Shown: one piece after another, positions 39,301 to 51,300 of the stretch
How positions within the stretch are numbered: the first letter of the stretch is position 1
Layout: every line of letters begins with the position of its first letter
Assembly (NCBI GenBank): GCA_029204225.1
Contig: MU831864.1
Span: forward strand, 35,977-99,976
Source: Diphasiastrum complanatum
Lineage: Eukaryota; Streptophyta; Lycopodiopsida; Lycopodiales; Lycopodiaceae
Reading direction: 5' to 3'
Length of the DNA stretch: 64,000 bases
Translations under genes and position numbers: made by a program
Notes under the pieces: model-generated
Database searches by the model: none
Told to the model about the DNA's origin: nothing
What the model saw: only the letters and a program-made list of their open reading frames with translations

Positions 39301-42300
39301 GTATTCTCGAGATAAGCTTCTTGTAACAGTGCAATGTTGGCCTTACGTTCTGAAAATAATGTGGTGGCTCTGAAGTTTGTCTATTTTTCTCAATATCCTT
39401 GTCTGAGTTGATCTTGTGTGCATGCTGGACAGGAGGGTCCTCGTACGATGGTTGGGATAGCCACGTTTGACTCAACAATTCACTTTTACAATCTGACCAA
39501 ATCTTTACAGCAGGTGCTCATCAGTATTCATCATGAAATGTGACGAGCATACGATTGAGCACTGCAAGCTCAAGGATGCTATCTTAATTTAAAAGTGAAG
39601 TTTTAAAGCTTAGTGCCTTGACTCACATGACCTTCTACATGTAGTATTTCAAATAGGTTCTAAATTTCTTCTGAACAATCAAGTAATTATTGATAATCAT
39701 TTGTTTCCGTTTTTGCCCGAAAATATTTTGTAGTTTAAAACGTGAATCATAATTTGCTCTACAGTTCACATTGAGAGGATCCGTTCCTTTTTAAAGGGCA
39801 ATAAAGTCTTTGAAAGCTTTCTCTTAGAAAGATAACACCCCTTTCAGGCTTCTCTGTTCAATGCATCACCTTTCTTTATCCTCATCTCAGTTCCTTCAAA
39901 CATATCAGTCTATGGGAGTTCCTAGCTCTAGATCCAATTTGCAACTCCCTCCCCTTATAACCTCCCTCTTGCCTCTATCAGTTCATGACCCTGCCGATGA
40001 CATTAACTGCCCGCCCTTCACCGGGCTTTTGCTTACATTGTGCTTAATGCACCTTCTTTCTATAGCATTGTACCAATTGCCACTGGTAATAAAAAAATGG
40101 TTGCAGCATTAAAAAATTCTGTTTTGGGCTGCTCTCAAATTTGGCTTTTGAGTACTCCTTATAATGACTGATTTGATACTCCTTGAGGCCTTGCTTCCGT
40201 AATACCAGATTTCAGAAATCTGAGCAGTTTGTAGCATGATATAACAGTTAGAGAAGGTTTGATTGTGTGATCCAAAATTGCTAATCTAGATCAAGAAATT
40301 GGTGACTAGTTTTGCAATAGATTGGTAGATCAATCAATCAATCGCTCTTGGAGTCGCATTGATTCTGAGAGTATCTATTCAGTCTCAGATTATGGAATTT
40401 GATTTTGAAGGCTTACAAGTAATTGAATGTTTTTGATATGGAAGATGCTGTATCTTAAATCAATGAACTCGTGCGTTATCTTGCAGCCGCCTATGCTTGT
40501 TGTGCCAGATGTTCAAGATGTTTATGCTCCGCTACAGGCAGGCCTTGTCGTTTCGCTCTCTGAGGTATGTTAGTAACTTAGTTGCATTTATTCATTGGAA
40601 TGAATCATCAGAGAATTTTCGAGTCATCTGGCCCGATGTGAGAGGAAGCTTGTCTGTATGTGATAGACAAGGTAGAATTTGGAACTGCTGTAAAATTGTC
40701 CGTCCTAGATATAACCTCATTTTTTCAAACTTTTTGCCTGGAGCCTCCTGGAAGACTCATTCTTGAAAGACATAGTGGGAGACAATTCATGGCTACTTGT
40801 CAAATCTCGGGCCTGCGTCCCCAAGATTTCAAATGTGTGATCCTCTAAAGCCACTCCAAGCTTCTGTTGTTTGGATTCCTTGAGGACATGGCTTTTAACC
40901 TCTCTAATAATGATTGTGCCATTACATCATGCTCACAATCAGGCCTCCCCATTTCAGTGATTAATTATCCTGTACTTCAAAAGATTTTGTGAAAACATGC
41001 AATTATTTTGTTCCTGTGCCCTGTTATGGACTTGAAGTAATCTAGAATTTATGAACTGCAACAAATAAATGGACTCGCAAGGCTATTTGACATTATGGGG
41101 TCTTGGACACATCATTATCTTGAAGTTCAAGTTCAGCAAATCTAGTGGATTGCCACACTAGTTTGGTGCCTTTGTTGGGGTGCGTTACTTGCTCCACAAG
41201 CTATTCATGAGTATTAAAAAGCGACTTTCTAGCAGATGATGAATGATCATCTTCGTCCATATCTGGGAAAGTTCGTGATAGTGTACTTAGATGATATTCT
41301 CATCTATAGTAAGACCTTGGAGGAGCATGACGAGCATCTTAGGACCGTCTTAAAGTCACTTAGACAGGAGAAGCTTTTTGCCAAGGAGTCCAAATGTGTA
41401 TTTTAGAAGAGGTTGTTATACCTTGGTCACGTTATTTCGGACCATGGGTTGGAAATTGACATAGATTTGTCTTGCACTATGCATTAATTGCATTGGCTTT
41501 GACAAATGTCCTCAAAAGGGCTAAGAGAGTTAGCTGGTACAGTAAGTTCAGTCCTCCGGTTACTTGGACTGAAGAGTTGAATTAGAATTTTGAGAACCTC
41601 AAATACTGTGTGACTAGAGCACCTATTCTTCACATAGTGGATCCTAACAAGCTGCAGGTACTTGAGACGGATGCCAGTGACTATGCTATAGGTGTAGTCC
41701 TATATCAGGATGGTAGGTCGGTTGCTTTTGAAAGCAAGAAGCTAGGTCCTGCTCAAAGGCGGTATTCCACCTATGACAAGGAGCTCCCAGTTTACCATAG
41801 TTACTGACCATCAAGCGTTAAAGTATATTAACGATGCGGTCGACCTTAGGGGTCGTAAGGCCAGATGGTCAGAGATGCTCCAGGAATTTCATTATGACAT
41901 TGAGTACCAGAAGGGTACTTTTAATAGTGTCGCGGATGCCTTAAACCGGATTGGAGAGGTTAATCAGTTAAGCTTTTCTGAGATCCAATTTGAGTTGTAT
42001 CTTTCCTTAAGAGATTTGTGTAAGACCGATAGGTATTTTGGTCGTATTTGGCTAGACGTCCTGGCAGGTTCTTCTAGATCTAGTGATGAGCTTGGAATGC
42101 AGGATTCCAAGATTTCTACTCAGAACAAGATACTTAAAGACTATTCCATAAGGAATGGGTTACTTTTCCGGAATGGAAAGGTTTGTGTGCTAGAAAAAAT
42201 GATGACATTAGGGCCCAAATCCTGCATGAATGTCATGACAGCCCTTGTGCAGGGCACCCTAGCTCACAAAGGATGCTTGACTTAGTAAAAAGGAACTTTT

Positions 42301-45156
42301 ATTGGCCAAACTTAAAAAGTCAAGTGGAGGCATATGTTCGCAAGTGTGCACAATGCCAAGTTAATAAACTGAAAGACTTAAGGCAGCTGGTTTACTAATG
42401 CCCTTGGAAATTCCTGAAAGAAAGTGGCAAAGTATTTCCATGGACCTTGTGGTTGGGCGACCTCGGACGGGGAAGCAAAATGATGCCATTTGGGTAATAG
42501 TTGACAGGTTAACTTAAATGGCGCAATTCATACCAACCAAGCAAATTGTCACAGCTTTTGAACTTGCTCAGGTTGTCGTAGAAAAGTTGTTCAGGTTGTT
42601 TGGTTTGCCGAATGGCATTGTTAGTAATCGAGATCCAAAGTTCACTGGCAAATTCTGGCAAGCGGTCTTTGAGAAATTAGAGACTAAGTATGGGGTCATC
42701 AGATCATCCTGAATCGGATGGTCAGACAGAGAGGACGAACTAGTCTATGGAAGACATGCTGCGAGCATATGTTTCCAGAAGACAGTCGGATTGGGAAAGG
42801 TACCTTCCAATGATTGAGTTTGCATATAACAGCGCAAAGCACTCAACGACGGGTTTTAGTCCATTTTCTCTGATGTATGGTTTCCAGCCTAGGGCTCCCA
42901 TTTCAGTGGGCCTCAAAGGCCTAAAGGTTAAAGCAGCAGTAGATTTCTGGCATGATATGCAAGAAATGTTGCTTGTGGCTCGTGATAACGTAAAAACGGC
43001 TCATGATAGAGCCTAGTTTTACGCCAATCAAAAGCGACAACCTAGGATCTATGAGGAGGGGGCTTGGGTTTATCTTAGAATCCCAAAAAAGACTCTAAGA
43101 TATTAAAGACTGGAAACTGTCCTAAGTTATCACGTTGTTTTGCAGGGCCATTTCGTACAGTAAGGAAACTCCATCGAAATGCCTATCAGCTGGAGCTGCC
43201 TCAAGGTGTTAAGGTTCATCCAGTTTTTCACATTAGTCGTTTAAAGGAACGACTTGGTGGAAAGGATGACTTGATACTTCGGGAGGGCTTAGTTCGGCTG
43301 GAGGACCTAACATCCTTTGTACCTATGGAACCACAGGCCATTGTTGATGTACGTCAACGTGGGCTCAGAAACTGGCAGGTAACTGAGTACTTGGTTCGTT
43401 GGAAAGGAAGTTCCGAGGATGATGATACTTGGGAAAAGGAACATGACCTTAGACTGAGGTTCCCTGATTTTCTTCCTTAGATAAGGAATTTTTCAAGGAA
43501 GAGGGAATGTTAGGGACCCAACTCCCTTGGGTCCCAACCCTAAACTTGAGACTGGACGATGACTGGGCCTGTAGACTTGACCGGTGACTCGTGAACCTGC
43601 ATGCTTGCCATGTGTCATGATCTAGGTGTGCACATGGCTTGGAGTCTCTCTCCTTGGAGGTATACAAGGGGAGGAGGACTCATTTGCCATCCATCTATCA
43701 ACCTAGGAGGAGGTGGATGGAGAGCGTGTGCACGACTAGGATGTATGCTAGCTTGAGGCAGGAGATGGCTAAGAGCCTAGGTGGTGGTATGGGACGCTGT
43801 CTAGGATGGAGGTTGGATCCCGCTTGATACGGTCACAGGCCAGGGCACGGAGGGTGGACCCGGATTAGGTCCTATGGCGGGGTGGAACGTGAATCGTTCG
43901 GTCTCGTGTGGTTAACCGGCACCTGAAGGTTTGCAGTAAGTAGTAGATTGTAACATGATGTAACCTACTCTTGGTACTAATGAAGTGAGTAGGGATGTTG
44001 GTTGTAGCATTTGGTTCGCACTATGCATGATGGAGTTCATGGTCTCAGATTTTGTGGGTAGACTCCATACGACAATATAGTTGAAGGTTGCATGTCTCTT
44101 TTGTGATGTTGATTGCTATCCTAAACATAACATCGATACTTTCATGATGATACATGCTACAAGGGAGTGAGATGCAAATTAGGCGGATGCTTGAAGGGCT
44201 TTCATGAGGGATCTTGAGTTTTCTTAATCAATGATTTTCAACAATGTAATTTCTCTCCCTTTTCCAAGCGCATGTCTGTCAATCTCTACCTAGAACAGAT
44301 CTATTACTGCATAACGTAGTAAATCTCAACAAGTGTTGATTGTGACCTGCTCTGTTACCATGTTAAAGATTAGAGCATGGAACTATGCATTCAAGTCATA
44401 ACTAGAGAAAAAGAGGAGAGGAAAATCACGAAACTTGTATTTCATTGGAAGGATTCACAATGATACATGAGAGAGCTTAGAGGTTCTATCCTTTCACATG
44501 TGGTCCATATGTCAAAGGTCCTTTTACACATGAGGACACGACTTCCTTAATTATATTACATGAGCTTCCTAGGCATCTCCGTCATTTAGTATACCAATCA
44601 AATAGCTAGTACGACAAGCGAACATGGTATGTAGTGTAATTAATTGAAATATACTTATGTATTAAAGTGTAACAACGCATCTCTCATTCTCCTCTCTGGT
44701 GCCACCATCTCTCTCTCAGCGTACTATTCCTCAACCTCTGATTACTTCCTTCTTTTCTAGGAGGAGATCACGGCATGACCCAGAGCTTGATGATGATGAT
44801 GCTGATGAGGATGACATACATGCTCACAAAGATCAGAGACAACGCACCAGTGATAGCCATGTTGCTGCCCGAACAATCAGACCTCCTATGAGGAGACATC
44901 CTAGATGACATTAGCGGCCACTAGAGCTCCCCCATGCTGCAGCTCGCATCACATCCTTTTATAGCATCAAGACCTGATGATACTGTTATCCTTTACTATG
45001 CTCCTACATATCTCATCGTAGTTATTTCGGTTCATAGTAGATGTTTCTTTCTTTATTGTTTCGGAGACGTTTCATACGCTCCCACTGTTACCATATACTT
45101 GACATGTACTTTTACTAGTCTTTTATTCCTTTTGGCATGGAGAAGACATTAATAAA

Positions 45157-45199
<43 letters not shown>

Positions 45200-45267
45200 G
45201 ACAGGACCTATGTCAGATAGTTTAGCATACTTATCCATCCATCCGGCCACACAATCTTAGATTACAT

Positions 45268-45344
<77 letters not shown>

Positions 45345-48300
45345 GCGCGATGGTGGCCGTTCTAATGCGAGGGTGTGCCCTGCTCTAGCGTGAGGGTGCG
45401 CCCTACTCCAACAACGCCTGCTCCAGCGAGGGCCTAGTCCAGCTGCCTGCCCAGCGGCCGCCTTCCATCTATCCATCATTGCTGCCCATTGGCCCTTCCT
45501 CCAGCCCACTGTCCATCGCTGCTCCCCCGATTCACATGGACCTATCACTGGATATGGTGAGTATTTGTTGTGGCTTGGTGAAGCCCATGAGTTAGCCATC
45601 TATAATGGCCTAGCTTGTTGGCCTGATTCGAGCAGCTACACATGCCATCCTCACAGTGGCGGGGACACAGTGTCGTCGACTACCTCATGGGGTTACCATC
45701 TTGTATCCCATTGATATCACACGTCCAGATTCTCCCCACTCCCTTTCATGTCTTTCCATCTTGGTTCTATACTACCCTCGCCACCTCCCTCGCACTTCTT
45801 CATTGATCGTGCATATACTTTCACACACACATATTCAGAAATACCAAGAGGCCCTTATTTTCTTAACCACTTTCCCCATGATAGCCCATTGGAAACACAA
45901 GCTGACTTTCTCACCAAATCATTTCATACAACTGCTTCATTTTCCTTCCCTTCAAAACCCTATTGACGTCCTCCCAGCTCCTCTCGTCCCATTCGATCTC
46001 CTTGGTTTGATAATGAGTGTCGCTCCTTATACTTGTGTTGCCCATGCATGTCTATATGACCCACTTACGCTTCGTACTGCTTGTAGAAATCTCCATCATA
46101 CACTTCGTTGCAAAAGGCGTGCCTTCGAAGAATGTGAAGAGAGACACCTTATTGGTGCCCCATGGAGTTCTTCCACATGTACCTTTTGGCGCGCGTTCAT
46201 TTCTCGTGCTCCACCTCCCCTCATTGAGGACTTACATACATGGACCACATATGCGACCTCACTCTACACTATACCTATTGATTCTTCACCCATCTCTATA
46301 TCCCGACGCCCATGTGAATTCACGTTCTTCACTCCCGACATGATCCACGATGCCATCAAGAGATTGAAAACCCGTCATACCAGAGATATCGAGGACCTTG
46401 AATCATAATTGTTGATCCATGCTGCTGTCCCACTCTCTCCCATCTTAGCCACTCTACTCAACTGTGCATGCAGATCCTTATGCTATCACATATGATACGG
46501 GCTAAGCCTTCCGTTCCACATCAGATCATTCTAGCCAAGTTTGCAGTCCCACCCATTTAGCTTGATGCCATTTTTCAACTTATCACTTATATTCAAAGAG
46601 CCAGGTTATTCCCATTGGATTTGGAAGAGCAGAGGTATCCACAGGTGACACTTATCTCATCTCAACATTTTCATAGTCAGGGCTTCCAGTTATCATGGTT
46701 TTCTTAGGCCTCCGGTTTACTTGACACACTTGGCATTTCTATCATGGACCTTCCATTGGGTACCCATGACTGCATCAGACGGTTCCTTTACAGAGCTGAG
46801 TTGAGTGTGGCAGGGCCACCTTGGGGTCAAACTCGACTTCTATCGGACTCACTTCTTGGAGTTGGATACAGTAGGGTTCCCAATTCTACCACGTTATTTG
46901 GATTTAGGATTATCGCATGGTTTGAGGTTCATATTGGGTTAGTTTAGAGTCTCATCACATTAGCTTATGATTGAGACTGGGCGTTTTCAGAGTACCTCAT
47001 GGAGGAGCAGATTTGCCCTATGTGCTCATTATTCGAGATAGAGTGCGAGGAGCACTTCTTATTCAGATGTCCAACATACTATGAGATCAAAGGGAGATAT
47101 CATTGTCTTTTTCGAGATGCACCCATCACTCTATGGTCGACCATAACATATGAGGATCCACATTGTGTGGCACTCATGATCAGAGAGATGTTACTTCTAC
47201 GACAAGATCTACATCAGGCAGCTCAGTGTAGTCTTGACACAACTCCAGATCACCTCCTCCTTTTCTCACAGGAGATCACGACATGGTCCAGACTTAGGAT
47301 AGTGAGACCGATGATGACGCTCGACACAGAGACGTGAGACGACGTATCGCCCAAATTCTTGTTGCTTGTAGGATCACTGATATGAGGATACATACACTAC
47401 ACAGACTAGCTCCTGCTTCAGAGTGACCTATGTCTTGACCTATGTTTGGATGATCGACATAGTTAGAGAGATACCGAGCTTCACATGACCTCTTTCTTCA
47501 CCAAGTGACGATCGAGAGTAGATATTTAGTCAAAGAAATTGCCAAGAGGACAATGTAGACATCCCCACCATAGACTGTCACAGAGATCAGAGATAGTGCC
47601 TAATGCAGCGAGCTAGTAGAGGGACTCTTTAGACCACATGATCATATACACAACGACATCACACATGCTGATGATATCACAATATGCCATCTGCCATTCC
47701 TCCCATTAGCTCTAGGGGTTTCATCATCATCATCATTATTTCGTCTACCATCACGATTTTTTTTCAACTGGTTACCAGGATGTTGGGTTGTCACAACATT
47801 TACTTTGGTTTATGCACTTCTTCATAGATTTTATACTGTTAATTTGGGGATGTATTTACTCTCTTTGATAGTTGAAAATGCACTTAAAATGTATTTCGTG
47901 TCTTATGTACCTTTTGGTAATTAGGACATTAATAAAGCTTTCTTACTTTCTTTCTTTCTTTCTCTCCTTGGCCAATTTCCAACCCTCCTCTATTTGCGCT
48001 AGCCTCCTCCTCTATCCTTGTTTGATTGTAGGTAGAAGCGAAATGCAAGCTTCAATTTTCAACGAAAAGGCTTTCATTTACTATGAGGAGGCAAACCTCA
48101 AGTTTTGATGGTTGCTTGTAGCATACATTGGAATCAAGAGCTACTTAGTGATTTGAGCAAAGATCATTGTGGATTTTATTTGGCTGGCAATTTTCTAGTT
48201 TTCATTTGGATCAATAAGGATCTTGTAATGAGGGTTCCTTTATGTTGTGTCATCTGAATTGTGATGGATGTGATAGTTTCTATTTGCATATTGCCGTGTA

Positions 48301-51300
48301 GCATTCTTTTATGATATTTTTGCATGTTATGTACAATCCAGTGTGTCAGGCACTGAATCACATTTGCATGTCATTTGTTGCTCATTGTCTTCAACATAGA
48401 GGAACCTTTGTTGAGGCTTGTGACAACTGGTTCTCTCTATCTTTAGTGGTGCATTTTGCCCACTAGCTATGCTATTCAGTTAGATTGTTACCATTATGAA
48501 GTGAAGAAACGTAAATGTTCCCACTTTTTCTATGGAGAAGTGGGGACTTCATTTTATTGACTTTGCTTCACCTATGGAGAAGTATAGAAACTTAGTATAT
48601 TGTTCTTTGTACAAGTGTATGAAAGCTATGTGAACGTATATTTGTGCATGTGACTTACATCTACTCTTGGTCCTCGTCGAAGTGCGTAGGCATGTTGTAG
48701 TGTTTGGTCCATGCATTGATTTGCAAATTCACTAGTTTTTAGAGTTCTTGCTAGATGTGAACGAACTTCATGAGTCCATGATACCCCTTGGATAGAACAC
48801 CTTGGTAATTCTGATATTGTGCCAAATCTTTGCTAATAAAAAAAAGCATTGTCTATGAGCCATTCCTGCAATAAAATGTAAGAGATTACATTCGAAGTTG
48901 TATTTTCTTGGCCACAAGAAAATGCAAGGATGAGAGAGTTAGCCGTCGAGTTTACATCGTCTTGAGATATTCACGGCGGATGGAACATATTTATATGGAT
49001 CAAGATATCCCACGATAGATAAGAGGCCATCTATAGATTTTATTACAAGACGATCAAGGTTTCAAGAGGGGTCGGATTAGTAGTGACCAGTTGGCCCACT
49101 TCATTGCAACTAAAACAAAGAAATATCACTGCATATGGTTGAGTTACTTGTTCAAACTATAGTGAGGTGGCTTGGACTTTCAAAGTTTATATTCTCACAT
49201 AAGAATCTCGATTGGGGATCACAAATTGGTCTTTACCAAGCCGGGAACACACTATTGTGGACAAGTAGATAGTAGACTTAAGAGGGTCGACAAGTTTTTT
49301 GAAAGATACGCTTCGTGCATATGTTAGTAAGATGCAAATAATTGGATTTTTGACAATGATAAGTAGCATGTATTCACACGGATGAGTCCTTTCTATATGG
49401 ATTATGGTCTTAGCCAGCTGGCCTAGCAACCTTAGAGATCCCATAGCAAGTATCTTGAATTGCAAAAAAGAGTCTAGACATGGCTTACATGACCTCTCCA
49501 AGGCTTTAGTGATGTAGAGACTAAGGGCGAGAGAACCATGACCGATAACTTTGAAATAGGGGCAATTTTCTTCTTGTTGGTACCTTTGAAGTGGAAGATT
49601 TTACAAACATGGAAGTGCATCAAGTTATTTTCTAAGTATTGTAAATTTTGGAAGGTCTTAAAAAAGTCCAGTGATAAGAGTGATGAAGCTTATAAGTTGA
49701 AGCTCTCTTAGTTATGTCCAACCTTTCATGCAAGGAGGCGGCAAGTTGCAACTTGATTGAGGGCCTTGTTACACTATGACACCAAGATTCTTTAAACCAT
49801 GGACAGTAGCGAGTAGCTGATACTAGAAGGTGGTTGTGGAATTGCATTCCCTACGAGTATCTACTAGCTAGATGTCTCGAATAGTTGATCTGAGACATCT
49901 GTGACTGTTGAATTGTGATCTTCAGCTTTATCAAGTGGCAAGCAAAGAAGACTTAATGTCAGATGCCAGTTTTGAGATCCGTCAAAACTTCAAAGGTTAT
50001 TGAGGATATATTTACTTCAAAAAAGGAAATTATGGGCCCAACCTTTGGCAAATATATTTCGAGAGAATCTATTGCTAGATGGCCAATCGACTATACGCAT
50101 TGTGTCCATACTCATGACTAGGAATGTCATGCAAGGTGGGTCACATCTGTCGTGACACACAAGCTGTGGCCGAATGAGCTTGCCACGCAAGTTGCCAAAG
50201 ATGCTGATTGAGGATGTCCAAGTTAGTGGACTCGGCACTGAAGCTGGTTGTGTTCTGAGTTCGTGCCAAACATTGTCGTCATCAGTTGCTACGCCAGACT
50301 GATTAATTCAGAGGCTTGAAGGGCCTGTCAAGGGACTGATCAAGGAGCTGCTAGTCCGTGTGAGCTAATTAATAGAATGGAAGGCACTTCAGTTTTTGAG
50401 AGATTTTCATAGTTTTGATTAGTTGTGAGTTCATTCTAATAGAATGATTTTTTGAATCATTGTTTTTGGTGGCCCAATGCAAACTGTAAGCATAGTTCCC
50501 TGTGGTACCGCCGGTACCATAATGGTGGTACCGCCATTATGGTGCCGCCCTATAGAATGTGGTACCAGGGCGGTAGCACAATATATTATTATTTCTATTT
50601 TTTTAATATTTTTTCCTAATATTCTTTAATGTTGTATCTGCCCAAAAAAAGCCAAAAGATATTGTTTTAGCTATAAATTTACCCTGAAATGGACTGCTCT
50701 CGTCAACAGCTTCAAGCTGATACCCATATTGCCCACTAAAATTCAATAAAAAATATATATATATATATATATCATAGATCCAGCGGTACCAGGATCTGCG
50801 GATCCCGGTACCGCGGATCCAGTGTGGTACCGCGGATCCATACTGATCCGCGGTACCACAATATATATTATTTTTTAATATATAATATTTTTTAATATTT
50901 AATATATTAATATTTTCTTTTTTAACCTAATCCCCCCCCTCGCTTCATCTCTCTCCCTGCCCGTCGCCCTACTGTCCGCGCCCTCCCTGCTGTCCGCGCC
51001 CTCTCTGTTGTATGCCCATCGCCCTGCTGTCCGCGCCCTCCCGACTGTCTTCGCATTGCACTGATCACATCCTCCCCTGCTATTGCTATTTCGGCCTTTA
51101 TTGTGGTTTTTTCAAGCCTTCCGACTCCTATCGCACCCACAAAGATCTCTGCCTTCTTTCCCCAGTCCTTTCTACAGAGATGGTGCATTCCAACCTTGCC
51201 GATCTGTGGGACGAGGTGGACATTGTCAGGCGGGTTCCCGACAAGTCTAACAAGTCCGGTGCAAGGATAGTGCGCTGTTGATATTGCCTGACCGAGTTCG

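Noticed and set aside
40660-40848. Possible extra SEC24 exon after exon 9
   Set aside because: Exons 9 and 10 join in frame to give the conserved LSE/CREHLEQ junction; the intervening frame has no SEC24 similarity.
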